This document shows positions 42,383 through 51,297 of a DNA stretch of 64,000 bases, one piece after another. Origin of the DNA: Clostridia bacterium (GTDB lineage Bacteria; Bacillota; Clostridia; Oscillospirales; Acutalibacteraceae); NCBI GenBank assembly GCA_017467405.1, contig JAFTSH010000001.1, positions 1 to 64,000 on the forward strand. Reading direction: 5' to 3'. The notes under the pieces were generated by a model that worked only from the letters and a program-made list of their open reading frames with translations, had not been told where the DNA came from and made no database searches. A program made the position numbers and the translations under genes. The first letter of the stretch is position 1; every line of letters starts with the position of its first letter.

Positions 42383-43513
42383 ATGGCATTTTCACCCTAC
42401 AAAGGCTCGTACACCGATTATACGGCGGCAGGCATCAGAGTAGACGAGCGTCCGCTTACCGAGGCTTTCGTTCCGACCCCGAATTGGAAGGACACGGGAG
42501 TTAAGCCCACGCCCTGTATGACGCCCTTCGGCGAGGGCACGTCCTTCAAATTCGATAAGACGGGCAGACACGATTTCCTTGATACGGGAGATATGTTTGA
42601 GTTCGCCGTGACCGACAAGCTTCGCCAGAGCGTCAAGCTGATGGTGTGGGTCAATGATATTGATCTTATCCACTGCGATCACGATATGGTACATCCCAAT
42701 CCCCAGAAGGGAAGCGCTACCCTGTGGATATCCTTCGCAGAGGGTAACGGCCCCGGCTGGACGTTGCAGCATACCTTTGCGGGAAGCGGCTGGCACGAGC
42801 TGGAGCTTTGCTTCAATACTACGAATACCTGGTACACCACCGATCTCAAGGTCAACTATTCCCATCTTACCTGCCTGCGAATGATGTGCTTCCCCGAGCC
42901 GGGACTTGAGCTCAAGATAGCATCCCCGAGGTTCGTGACCTACTCCTCCGACTACGTCTGCCCCGAGGCACCGAACGGCGGAAGATGGATCTCCACCTGC
43001 GACTGCACCGCCCTTGACGGCGTGTGCTTGTCCGAGTGGTATAACAGCAGCTTTGATTTCGAGGAGAAGACCTTCGGTGAGTCCTCGGTAATGATCCACG
43101 GACACCGCGAGCACGAGGATTTCAGGGTGTGCGTCGGTTGCAGACCCATTCCCATCGATCGCGAGAGGGACGTCCTCTGCTTTAAGCTCTTTATCAGCGA
43201 TACCGAGCTTTGTGGAACGAATTGGCAATGCCGCGTCGAGGACTACGCTCCCCATAAGGCCTGCATAGGCTTTGGCTACAACGACATCAACAACGGCACG
43301 CAGGGCGGGCTGAAGAATGGCTGGAATACCGTGCGCATCCCCTTCTCAACCCTCAAAATGGGTTACAATAAGGATATTCTCGGTGAGGACTGGGACGATT
43401 TCCACCTCAGCTTCGTGACTCTTCATATTGTCGGTGAATCCCGTGAAGAGGAATACGTCCTCAGATATGACGAGATGTACGTCGCAACCAAGGAACAGCT
43501 CGGCATGGAATGA
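42383..43513 (+). CDS. Cytoplasmic two-domain beta-sandwich protein C
   Basis: A 376-residue relative of proteins A and B without a signal peptide, stalk or membrane helix. Module 1 (about 20-195) keeps VKLMVWVNDIDLIHCDHDMVH, GSGWHELELCF and GGRWISTCDCTALDG; module 2 (about 215-370) keeps FKLFISDTEL, KNGWNTVRIPF and YVLRYDEMYVA. GAGGAGG lies eight bases before the ATG at 42383, so the start is firm, and the lack of export signals is not an annotation error. The function is unknown. Position and shared modules suggest that it handles the same ligand inside the cell, or that it is secreted by another route. Confidence 0.82.
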   Translation: MAFSPYKGSYTDYTAAGIRVDERPLTEAFVPTPNWKDTGVKPTPCMTPFGEGTSFKFDKTGRHDFLDTGDMFEFAVTDKLRQSVKLMVWVNDIDLIHCDHDMVHPNPQKGSATLWISFAEGNGPGWTLQHTFAGSGWHELELCFNTTNTWYTTDLKVNYSHLTCLRMMCFPEPGLELKIASPRFVTYSSDYVCPEAPNGGRWISTCDCTALDGVCLSEWYNSSFDFEEKTFGESSVMIHGHREHEDFRVCVGCRPIPIDRERDVLCFKLFISDTELCGTNWQCRVEDYAPHKACIGFGYNDINNGTQGGLKNGWNTVRIPFSTLKMGYNKDILGEDWDDFHLSFVTLHIVGESREEEYVLRYDEMYVATKEQLGME

Positions 43514-43549
43514 TACTTCAAGGCCGTTTTGTGTAAAAAACTGAAACTA

Positions 43550-43578
43550 AAGCCGTCAAATTTTCGATTTGGCGGCTT
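43550..43578 (+). terminator. Terminator of paralogue C
   Basis: AAGCCGTCAAA (43550-43560) pairs with TTTGGCGGCTT (43568-43578) with one wobble; TT and GCTT follow. Confidence 0.7.
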
Positions 43579-43657
43579 TTGCTTATTCCCTTTTGAGGTA
43601 TTGTGTGATATAATAAAACCAACTGTAACAAACTACGACATTTTTCAGGATAAAGCG

Positions 43658-44416
43658 GTGATCGAATTGACAGATGAAATGAACAGACCCTCTCCCGATG
43701 CGGTCTTCGGGCGAAATTCGGTATTGGAGGCGCTTCGCAGCGGCCGTCCCGCCGATTCTCTTCTGGTGGCGTCGGGCGAACGCAACGGCTCTGTCGGACA
43801 GATCATTGCGCTTTGCCGTGACAGGGGAGTCACCGTCAAGGAGGTCAGCCCCGCAAAGCTCGACCATCTGGCAGGAGGCGGCAATCATCAGGGCGTCGTG
43901 CTCATGTGCGCCGCGAGGGAATACGCCGACGTCGACGATATTTTTGCTCTTGCCGAACGGCGCGGCGAAGCCCCCTTTATCCTTCTGCTCGACGAGGTGG
44001 AGGATCCCCACAACCTCGGTGCGATAATACGTACCGCCGAGGCGACGGGCGTGCACGGGATAATAATTCCCAAGCGCCGCAGTGCCTCCCTGACCTCTGC
44101 CGTCGCAAAATCCTCCTCGGGTGCGCTTGAGTATATGCCCGTTGCGAGGGTGTCCAACCTCGCCTCTACCGCCGAGGAGCTCAAAAAGCGCGGCGTCTGG
44201 CTCTACGGTGCTGATATGCAGGGCACGGATTTCAAAAAGCAGGATTTCAGCGGAGGAGTTGCACTCATAATAGGCAGCGAGGGACGGGGAATCAGCCGTC
44301 TGATGCGCGAGAAATGCGACTTTACCGTTTCGATACCCATGAAGGGAAGGGTCAATTCCCTCAACGCCGCGGTAGCCGCGGGAATACTTATGGCCGAGAT
44401 CTCGTCTCGCCGCTGA
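43658..44416 (+). CDS. rlmB: 23S rRNA 2'-O-methyltransferase (RlmB/TrmH family)
   Basis: A 252-residue SPOUT-class methyltransferase. The N-terminal substrate-binding part begins VFGRNSVLEALRSGR. The catalytic domain carries the three family motifs: LDEVEDPHNLGAIIRTAEA, LIIGSEGRGIS and IPMKGRVNSLNAAVAAGI (trefoil knot). It uses S-adenosylmethionine to methylate a ribose, G2251 of 23S rRNA in E. coli RlmB. GTG at 43658 is preferred, with AGGA seven bases upstream, because a TATAAT box lies at 43609-43614 and the longer frame starts before it. Alternative ATG at 43679. Confidence 0.92.
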   Translation: MIELTDEMNRPSPDAVFGRNSVLEALRSGRPADSLLVASGERNGSVGQIIALCRDRGVTVKEVSPAKLDHLAGGGNHQGVVLMCAAREYADVDDIFALAERRGEAPFILLLDEVEDPHNLGAIIRTAEATGVHGIIIPKRRSASLTSAVAKSSSGALEYMPVARVSNLASTAEELKKRGVWLYGADMQGTDFKKQDFSGGVALIIGSEGRGISRLMREKCDFTVSIPMKGRVNSLNAAVAAGILMAEISSRR

Positions 44417-44437
44417 TCTTACGGAAGGAGAGTACAT

Positions 44438-46954
44438 ATGGCTGATTTTTCTCTTGACGATATTCTGAACGAAGCAAAAGCGCTGCGTTCGTCAAACTCA
44501 TCCTATTCCTTCGGCTTTGCTTCCTCCGATCAGGGAAAGGATAAGGAGCCGACGCCGCCTTCCGTGAAGAAGGCGGAGCCGCAGGAAGGAATACTTTCCG
44601 ATACCCCCGTGAAAAAGCCCGCGGCAGAGCCCGAGGCCGTACCCGAGGTTTCCCATACTCTTGACAGAGCGGCCAAGGTAAAAAGCTTTTCGGTCACTTT
44701 GCCTGCCGAGGCGGTTTCAAAGCCGAGCCCCTTCGAGCGCAAAAGGCTCGAGGACGAGGCGGCTGAAAGCAATACCGTTCATAAGGCGGAGAACCTTTCG
44801 CCCGAGCCGGAGGACGTGAAAATTGCCGAGCCTGTCAGAAAGGGTACGCTTCTGGAGCAGATCAAAAAGGAGAATTCCTTCGACGGCGGCTTCGGTGCAC
44901 CGCAGTACAGCGGAGACACGATACACGCCGCACCCGTGATAAAGACGAATACAGGCGCGCTTCCCGAAAGGGAAGGGGAAACGATACACGCAGCGGAGCT
45001 CAAGGAGACCCACGTGAGTATTCAGATCCCCGTCGCAGGACCCGGGACCGAAAATATTCCCGGCCAGCAGACCTTCAGCGGCTACGTGCCCTCCGCCCCC
45101 GACAAGGAGGCCGAGCTGAGGAGCGAGCTTGCCGACAGCCGTCGCAAGAAGGTGCGCGAGTTCGTCCTTGCCGATTCCGTTACCGAGGATTACGAGGAGA
45201 TCGAAGAGTCCGACGGCGAGGGTGACGAGGATTACAGAAGCTACGACGACGCCAAAAAGATCAAATACGACCTTCTTTTGCGCATAAGAATTCAGAAGCG
45301 CAGCCTGTGGCTGACGGCACTCTTTACCCTGCTGATGCTTGCGGTGACGGTGCTGGGCAGAATGGGCAAGCTCGGAGAGCTCTTCTCTCCCGAAGGCAAC
45401 CCCGGAGTTTTCATCTGCGTGGTCGGAATACTTTTCGTCTGTACCGTGCTGGTAAACGCCTCTTCGATATTCGGAGGGCTCGGTGCGCTGATCCGCTTTA
45501 AGCCCGACGTTGATTCACCCGTGGGTCTTGCCGCGCTGCTTACCGCGGCGCAGACGGTGCTTTTCGCCGTGATGCCCGAGCAGTTCAATTCGCAGAAATC
45601 GGAGCTTCTCGTCGGTGCCTTCGGCGTTGCGCTGATATTTAACATAATCGGCAAGCTGTCGATGCTTAAACGCATCAACCGCAATTTCAGACTGATCGCA
45701 AACCGCAAGAGCAAGAAATACGCCGCTCTGGCGTCGGAAAAGGACGCCGAGCTTTTCGGAAGGGGAATTTCGGTCGCGCCTCCCACCGTTTCGTGTGACT
45801 GCGAGGCGACCGACCTTCAGAACTTCCTGTCCTATTCGTACGACGGATGTCCCACCGATCCCCCTGCGGAAAAATCCGCGTGGGTGATCCTTCCCGCGGC
45901 TGCCGCCGCCATACTTCTGACGGTATTTCTCGGCAATCACGAGAGCTCTGCGGCCTGGATACTCTCGTCGGTCACATGGATGGTGCTTTTCGCATCGCCT
46001 TTTGCCGCTCTGATGTCGGGCAGTGCGCCCCTTGCGCGCACCTCGCGCTCGCTCGAAAAGCACGGTGCGATGCTAGCGGGCTATGAGGCCGCCGAGCTTT
46101 TCTCCTCACCCGATATACTCGCGGTCGACGCCGCGGAGCTCTTCCCCAAGGGAACGGTACAGCTTTGCTCGGTCAAGGTCTACGGCTCAAAGCCGATCGA
46201 CGACGTGCTGCTTTCGGCCGCAGGCGTCGCCATCAATGCGGGCGGTCCCCTTGCTCCCGTTTTCGAAACGGTAATTTCGGGAAAAAACGGAATGCTTCCC
46301 GAGGTTGACAGCCTCGTTTTCGAGGCAGGAATGGGCGTTTCGGGCTGGGTAAACAACGACCGCGTGCTGGTTGGAAACAGCCTGCTTTTGAAGAACCACG
46401 GTGTGAGGGTGCTTGATCCCCGCACCGAAAACGAGCTTTGCGAGGGCGACAAGCATCTGCTTTATCTCTCCTGCGAGGGTGAGCTTTCGGCGGTCTTTGT
46501 CCTGCGCTATCTTTCGGACGAAAGGGCGGGAATAAGACTCAGAGCCGCCGTAAAGAGGGGTATGAGATTACTCGTCAGCTCCTGCGACCAGAACGTCACT
46601 CCCGAGCTCGTTTCACAGTGCTACGAGATTCCGGTGCAGGCGATCGGAATGATGGATCAGACGGCGCGCTGCGTCTATGCTGACTATACAAAGCCTACCC
46701 AAAAGGGAGACGCTTTGCTCGTCAACGGCGGTACGCTTTACTCGAGACTGATGGCTCTGCTTGCCTGCCGCAGACTCCTCGCGGCCGAAAAGTCGGCCGC
46801 GGTAATGACGGTTACGGCAATGATACTCGGAATACTTATTTCGGGCGCTATGATATGGATGGGCTGGTCCGGAAACGTGCTTTACGCAATTCTCTGGCAG
46901 GTCGTCTCGGCTGTCATCTGCCGGCTTATCCCTTCGGTCATCCGTCCCGACTGA
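44438..46954 (+). CDS. Degenerate P-type ATPase-like membrane protein
   Basis: An 838-residue protein. Residues 1-265 are low-complexity, acidic and Pro/Glu-rich, probably disordered. From about 290 onward there are pairs of membrane helices (about 290-350, 370-410, 480-525 and the last two at 785-830). Between them lie cytoplasmic segments that align with P1B-type ATPases: MGVSGWVNNDRVLVGNSLLL resembles the nucleotide-binding stretch, and DERAGIRLRAAVKRGMRLLV the P-domain. But the phosphorylation motif DKTGT is DAAEL (Asp about 564), TGD is SCD (about 714-716), and the GDGxND hinge is missing. It can hardly hydrolyse ATP. AAGGAG precedes the start; rlmB is 21 bp upstream. Confidence 0.82.
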   Translation: MADFSLDDILNEAKALRSSNSSYSFGFASSDQGKDKEPTPPSVKKAEPQEGILSDTPVKKPAAEPEAVPEVSHTLDRAAKVKSFSVTLPAEAVSKPSPFERKRLEDEAAESNTVHKAENLSPEPEDVKIAEPVRKGTLLEQIKKENSFDGGFGAPQYSGDTIHAAPVIKTNTGALPEREGETIHAAELKETHVSIQIPVAGPGTENIPGQQTFSGYVPSAPDKEAELRSELADSRRKKVREFVLADSVTEDYEEIEESDGEGDEDYRSYDDAKKIKYDLLLRIRIQKRSLWLTALFTLLMLAVTVLGRMGKLGELFSPEGNPGVFICVVGILFVCTVLVNASSIFGGLGALIRFKPDVDSPVGLAALLTAAQTVLFAVMPEQFNSQKSELLVGAFGVALIFNIIGKLSMLKRINRNFRLIANRKSKKYAALASEKDAELFGRGISVAPPTVSCDCEATDLQNFLSYSYDGCPTDPPAEKSAWVILPAAAAAILLTVFLGNHESSAAWILSSVTWMVLFASPFAALMSGSAPLARTSRSLEKHGAMLAGYEAAELFSSPDILAVDAAELFPKGTVQLCSVKVYGSKPIDDVLLSAAGVAINAGGPLAPVFETVISGKNGMLPEVDSLVFEAGMGVSGWVNNDRVLVGNSLLLKNHGVRVLDPRTENELCEGDKHLLYLSCEGELSAVFVLRYLSDERAGIRLRAAVKRGMRLLVSSCDQNVTPELVSQCYEIPVQAIGMMDQTARCVYADYTKPTQKGDALLVNGGTLYSRLMALLACRRLLAAEKSAAVMTVTAMILGILISGAMIWMGWSGNVLYAILWQVVSAVICRLIPSVIRPD

Positions 46955-46977
46955 TCAAAAAATATACGAAACAAAAA

Positions 46978-47007
46978 TCTCATCGCGTTCAGCGATGAGA
47001 TTTTTTT
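46978..47007. terminator. Bidirectional terminator
   Basis: A 9-bp stem (46978-46986 with 46992-47000), five-base loop, T7 on the right and A5 on the left, between convergent genes. Confidence 0.9.
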
Positions 47008-47025
47008 GAGCTTATTTAATTGAAA

Positions 47026-48243
47026 TCAGTTCCAGCCGGTGACCTTTTCAATCTCGTCAATGAGCTTTTCGGCCATCATTTCTTGGACGATGGGTGAGGG
47101 ATGTCCTGCAAGGGTACCGCCGGCAACCGTTCCGTGATCGATTCCGAAGGAGAAGAAGGTGGCCTTTTTGTCCTTTGTTTCAGCCTTGTATTTATCGACA
47201 GCGGCCGAAACGATGCTCTGTATCTGGTAACGGATTGTGCCGTAGCAGACGATTATGTAGGCGTCGGGGTTGTACTCACGGGCGTTTTTCATCAGACCGA
47301 TGAAGGCGTTCGTGAATTCCTCGGTACGTGCGGCGTTGTTCGGAACGTGGTGAGCGTCGTTTGCGCCGAGGTTTATAACGACGACGTCATTGGGCTTGTA
47401 GGCAGCCGACTCGCTCCAGACAGTCTTGGTGTTTTCGGCAAAGTACATGGTGCTTTTGTAGACGTCGGGCATCAGATCGTTCTGATCTCCGCCGTTGTTG
47501 TATGCAACGCCGATTCCGCTGCGGCTTATGAAGTTAACGTCGGCGTCAAAATGCTGTGCCGCGAGGAAGGCGTAGGAAAGGGAGCCGTCCTCTTCCTCGT
47601 TCTTGAAGGGGGCCGATGCGGCGGGTGCGAGAGAACCGAAAGCGCAGGTGATGGAGTCGCCTATCACCTCAATGCTTCTCTTCTTGGCCTCGGCGGGGCG
47701 GATTCCGCTGCCGTCGACCTTTATCTTTGATATGCTGACGAGCGAAACCTTGGTCTCGGTGAGCTTGAGAAGCTTTACGGTGTGGGTTCCCTCGGGAAGA
47801 TCCTTGACGAGGGTTTGGGTGGTCATCACCGATGCGTTTGCGACGAAGGTTGAGGAATGTGTCTTTTCGCCGTCAACGAAAACTCCCATCAGGGTATTTC
47901 CGCCGGTCGATATAATGTCGGCGTAGGCCGCGGTGCCCTCAAAGGTGAACTCAATTCCGGAATTCGTCCAGGAAAGGGCGAGGCCTATTCCTGAGGAGGA
48001 GGGGGTATGACGGCCGAGAACGCGGGTATAGGTCGTTATTTTGCTGGTTTCGGAGATCGGTTCCTCGGAGGAGGTTGCAGCAGAGGAAACTTCCGGGATC
48101 GCCTCGGACGATGCAGGTGTGTTTTGTGACGTCACTGAAGAAACGCCTCCTTCGGATGATGAGCCGCAGCCTGTAAGGAGCACGAGGCAGAGCGCCAAAG
48201 TGAATGCGAGTATGCGGGAAACGGACTTGCGAAGGCTTTTCAT
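47026..48243 (-). CDS. CE2-type carbohydrate esterase lipoprotein
   Basis: A 405-residue lipoprotein (lipobox LVLLTGCG, Cys about 26) with a Ser/Thr/Glu-rich stalk (about 28-70). A jelly-roll N-terminal domain follows (about 75-180; GIEFTFEGTAAYADI and VFVDGEK), then an SGNH esterase domain (about 185-405) with VIGDSITCAFG (Ser about 197), LGANDAHH (Asn about 295) and a terminal His in AGHPSP. This order is that of carbohydrate esterase family 2, which removes acetyl groups from polysaccharides such as xylan or mannan. It would act at the cell surface. A weak promoter lies upstream, and the AraC-type regulator gene 200 bp away is on the same strand. Confidence 0.88.
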   Translation of the reverse strand: MKSLRKSVSRILAFTLALCLVLLTGCGSSSEGGVSSVTSQNTPASSEAIPEVSSAATSSEEPISETSKITTYTRVLGRHTPSSSGIGLALSWTNSGIEFTFEGTAAYADIISTGGNTLMGVFVDGEKTHSSTFVANASVMTTQTLVKDLPEGTHTVKLLKLTETKVSLVSISKIKVDGSGIRPAEAKKRSIEVIGDSITCAFGSLAPAASAPFKNEEEDGSLSYAFLAAQHFDADVNFISRSGIGVAYNNGGDQNDLMPDVYKSTMYFAENTKTVWSESAAYKPNDVVVINLGANDAHHVPNNAARTEEFTNAFIGLMKNAREYNPDAYIIVCYGTIRYQIQSIVSAAVDKYKAETKDKKATFFSFGIDHGTVAGGTLAGHPSPIVQEMMAEKLIDEIEKVTGWN

Positions 48244-48441
48244 ATGGGATTCTCCTTTTATAATATTGACGCTCGCTTTGGTTGCGCAAAAGATAAGGAC
48301 GCGGGTCTTTGTTGATCCGTCTTGATTACAGACGAGGTTTGCGTCAGAGTCAACGGCCGGGAGATCGTTTTTGCCGGATCGTCCCGTGTGAAGGCTCGTG
48401 CGCGCACCGTGCGTGCGTTTTTGACACCGTAAGGGGTGGAT

Positions 48442-49254
48442 CTATTTTTTGACGTCCTCCGAGGGGAGTACGCCGAGACAACGTTTGTAGATCTTCGAAA
48501 AGTAGGAAAGGTTTGAAAACCCGCATTTTTCGGCCGCTTCAGTTACGTTGCAGGCACCTGCGGTCAGGAGTCTTCGCGCGTTGGAGCAGCGGCGGTAGTT
48601 GATATAATCCGTAACCGTCTGTCCTGTGACCTCTCTGAAGCAGTGGCAGACGTAGTATTTGCTGAAGCCGAGCGCCTCACAGATGCTGTCCGTCGTCAGG
48701 GGCAGAGCGTAGTTTTCGTTGATGTATTTCACCACGCGTCGGGCAAGATCGGGCTTCTTGTTCTGCCTGTCACTGCGGCTTGCGGCGGCACTCTTCGAGT
48801 GGTTGCGGGTCAGCTCGGTGAAGAAGGACATTATTTTCAGCTTGAGGGCAATTTTTGCGTAACGGTCTGTTTCGTTAAAGCCGTCGGCAATGCCCTTGAT
48901 GCCTTCAACCACGGCGGGGTCGCAGATCTTCAGCTCGAAAAGGGTCTTTTCAACGTCTATTCCGAGGGAATCGCTTACCGACTTGTCCACGATCAGGCAG
49001 TAGTAACGGCACTGAGGCGTGGTAGGGAGTATCGTGTGCAGACATCCCGAGTTGATAACGGCGGTATCACCCGCGCGGTAAACGGCGTGGTCGTAGTCGG
49101 AGGATACCTGCGCTTCGCCCTCGGTAAAGCAAAGTATTTCTACACTTTCGTGCCAATGGATCCTGAAAATGTGTCCCGACTCGAGGAGATCAAGGTGAAA
49201 AAAGAAGGGAAAACTCGAGTCCTTATGCAGGTGCTCTTCGTATATCTGCTTCAA
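48442..49254 (-). CDS. AraC family regulator beside the amino-sugar operon
   Basis: A 270-residue regulator. The N-terminal cupin domain (IHWHESVEILCFTEGEAQVS, broken here at FTEGEAQVS; about 32-60, and SGCLHTILP near 73) probably binds a sugar. The C-terminal AraC domain (about 165-265) has two helix-turn-helix units (TTDSICEALGFSKYYVCHCF and VTEAAEKCGFSNLSYFSKIY). It is transcribed divergently from the operon starting at 49435, with 180 bp between, so control of that operon and perhaps of the CE2 esterase gene behind it is the natural inference. Confidence 0.92.
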   Translation of the reverse strand: MKQIYEEHLHKDSSFPFFFHLDLLESGHIFRIHWHESVEILCFTEGEAQVSSDYDHAVYRAGDTAVINSGCLHTILPTTPQCRYYCLIVDKSVSDSLGIDVEKTLFELKICDPAVVEGIKGIADGFNETDRYAKIALKLKIMSFFTELTRNHSKSAAASRSDRQNKKPDLARRVVKYINENYALPLTTDSICEALGFSKYYVCHCFREVTGQTVTDYINYRRCSNARRLLTAGACNVTEAAEKCGFSNLSYFSKIYKRCLGVLPSEDVKK

Positions 49255-49354
49255 TTTATCCGCCTCCCTTTGTCAAAAACCCAGATTATTTTCTCATTAT
49301 AGTACATATTTCGCGAAAAAGCAATATTGTGTTAAAAATAAACAAGATTATTTA

Positions 49355-49383
49355 TTTACCGTGATAACCGTGCAATTTATAAT
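49355..49383 (+). promoter_or_regulatory. Promoter of amino-sugar operon
   Basis: TATAAT (49378-49383) with TTTACC 17 bp upstream (49355-49360). The weak -35 suits a promoter that needs an activator such as the adjacent AraC protein. Confidence 0.55.
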
Positions 49384-49434
49384 TTAATCATACCAAAACA
49401 ATTGGCGGAATATCCGTCGAAGGAGAGTATGTTT

Positions 49435-50223
49435 ATGTACAGTTTTCCCATCGGAGCAATGCTTGAATCCTTCCGTCTGCCGGTAGACGAATCCCTCGAC
49501 CGTGCCGTTGCTATCGGCGCACAGGGAATTCAGGTATATACCACCAGCGGCGAAAGAGCCCCCGAGAATATGACAGCCGAAAAAAGACGTGAGTTCCTCG
49601 GCAAGGTAAAGAGCAGAGGCCTCGTTATCTCGGCACTTTGCGGAGACCTCGGCAAGGGCTTTACCGATCCCGAGCTCAACCCCGCACTCATCGAGAAGTC
49701 GAAGAGAATCCTTGATCTCGCGATCGATCTCGAGACCAACATCGTCACCACCCACATCGGACGTGTTCCCGAGGACACCTCCTGTGATACATACAAGATC
49801 ATGCAGGCAGCCTGCCACGAGCTGGCTGAGTATGCCGACTCCCTCAATGCCCACTTTGCCATTGAGACCGGTCCCGAGCCCGCAGTAAGACTCAGAGAGT
49901 TCCTCGACACCCTCGGCTCGACCGGCGTTGCCGTAAACTACGACCCCGCCAACCTCACCATGTGTGTTGCCGATGACGCCGTCAAGGGTGTTTACGAGCT
50001 TCAGAAGTACATTGTCCACACCCACGCCAAGGACGGAATCAGGGGCACTCAGCCTCCCTACGTTGAGGTTCCCCTCGGCACCGGAAACGTTGATTGGCCC
50101 AACTACCTCGCCGCCCTCGAAGAGGTCGGATACAGAGGCTTCCTTACCATCGAAAGAGAGTGCGGAGAGGATCCCGCGGCCGACATAAAGCTGGCTGCAG
50201 ATTTCCTCAAGTCCTTCAGATAA
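49435..50223 (+). CDS. Sugar phosphate isomerase/epimerase (TIM-barrel)
   Basis: A 262-residue protein of the xylose-isomerase-like TIM-barrel family (AP endonuclease 2 superfamily). Metal-site residues lie in [11 protein letters not shown] (about 101), [10 protein letters not shown] (Glu about 144), VNYDPANL (Asp about 168), VHTHAKDG (His about 197) and TIERECG near the C-terminus. Such enzymes isomerise or epimerise sugars, keto-acids or inositols, and the precise substrate is open. ATG at 49435, nine bases after AGGAG, fits better than the ATG at 49429, three bases after it. First gene of the operon; the oxidoreductase follows by 18 bp, a common pairing. Confidence 0.88.
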   Translation: MYSFPIGAMLESFRLPVDESLDRAVAIGAQGIQVYTTSGERAPENMTAEKRREFLGKVKSRGLVISALCGDLGKGFTDPELNPALIEKSKRILDLAIDLETNIVTTHIGRVPEDTSCDTYKIMQAACHELAEYADSLNAHFAIETGPEPAVRLREFLDTLGSTGVAVNYDPANLTMCVADDAVKGVYELQKYIVHTHAKDGIRGTQPPYVEVPLGTGNVDWPNYLAALEEVGYRGFLTIERECGEDPAADIKLAADFLKSFR

Positions 50224-50241
50224 TCAAAGGAGACGATCATA

Positions 50242-51297
50242 ATGTCAAACATTAAAGCCGGAATAATCGGTACCGGAGGAATTTCGGTACATCACACTAA
50301 CGGATACAAGCGTGTTCCCGGTGTCGAGGTCGTGGCCTGCTGCGATATCGACGAGGCAAAGGTAAAGGCCTATGCCGAAAAACATAACATCCCCCGCTGG
50401 TACACCGATTGCCGCGAGATGATGGAGAAAGAGGAGCTTGATGTTGTCAGCGTCACCACATGGAACTCGGCTCACAAGGATTGTACCATTACCGCTCTCA
50501 GAGGCGGCGCCCACGTTCTTTGCGAAAAGCCCATGGCTATGAACGCCGCCGAGGCTGAGGAGATGCTCGCAGTCTCCAAGGAGACCGGAAAGCTTCTTCA
50601 GGTCGGATTTGTCCGCCGTTTCGGCAGCGACGTCGAAGCCTTCAACGACTTCCGCGATGCCGGTATGCTCGGTGACATCTATTACGCCAAGGCCACCTAT
50701 TTGCGCCGTTCGGGCTGCCCCGGCGGCTGGTTCGGAGACAAGGAATATTCGGGCGGCGGTCCCCTCATCGACCTCGGCGTACATGTAATTGACCTCGTAC
50801 GCTACCTCGCCGGATGCCCCAAGCCGGTCTCGGCCTACGGTGCAACCTACAACAACCTCGGAAAGGATCGTGCCAGCGGCAGCGAGCAGGCGTGGAGCTC
50901 CCTCGACGATACCGGATACAAGTACAATATTGAGGACTTTGCTACTGCTCTCATCCGTTTTGACAACGGTCTTACCCTTTCGGTCGAAGCCAGCTTCAAC
51001 CTCAATGTAAAGAGAGACACCGGAAATGTAAGCATCTATGGCACCAAGGGCGGTGTCAACATGAGCCCGTTTGAGATCTATACCGACATGGGCGGCAGAT
51101 TTGTAAACGTTTCTCCTGCACAGAACGTTGACTTTGACTTTGTTCAGATCTTTAACGCCGAGATGAAGGGCTTCATTGATACTGTGCGCGGAGAGCAGCC
51201 CTGTAAGGCACCCGCCGAAGACGGTGTTGAGCTCATGAAGATACTCGACGCTGTTTACGAGTCGGCCAGAACCGGCCACGAAGCACTCATCAAGTAA
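50242..51297 (+). CDS. Gfo/Idh/MocA family oxidoreductase
   Basis: A 351-residue NAD(P)-dependent dehydrogenase. The Rossmann fold starts AGIIGTGGISVHH, the catalytic Lys motif is intact (HVLCEKPMA, about residues 92-100), and the family's GGGPLIDLGVHVIDLVRYL (about 172-190) carries the Asp and His of the active site. Together with the isomerase/epimerase upstream it could oxidise an unusual sugar before it enters the amino-sugar route. AAAGGAG precedes the start. Its TAA overlaps the ATG of nagA by one base (TAATG), so the genes are coupled. Confidence 0.92.
   Translation: MSNIKAGIIGTGGISVHHTNGYKRVPGVEVVACCDIDEAKVKAYAEKHNIPRWYTDCREMMEKEELDVVSVTTWNSAHKDCTITALRGGAHVLCEKPMAMNAAEAEEMLAVSKETGKLLQVGFVRRFGSDVEAFNDFRDAGMLGDIYYAKATYLRRSGCPGGWFGDKEYSGGGPLIDLGVHVIDLVRYLAGCPKPVSAYGATYNNLGKDRASGSEQAWSSLDDTGYKYNIEDFATALIRFDNGLTLSVEASFNLNVKRDTGNVSIYGTKGGVNMSPFEIYTDMGGRFVNVSPAQNVDFDFVQIFNAEMKGFIDTVRGEQPCKAPAEDGVELMKILDAVYESARTGHEALIK

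Noticed and set aside
44438..46954. Working copper or heavy-metal P-type ATPase
   Set aside because: DKTGT, TGD and GDGxND motifs are all lost and no Cys-Pro-Cys helix motif is present, so pump activity cannot be supported.
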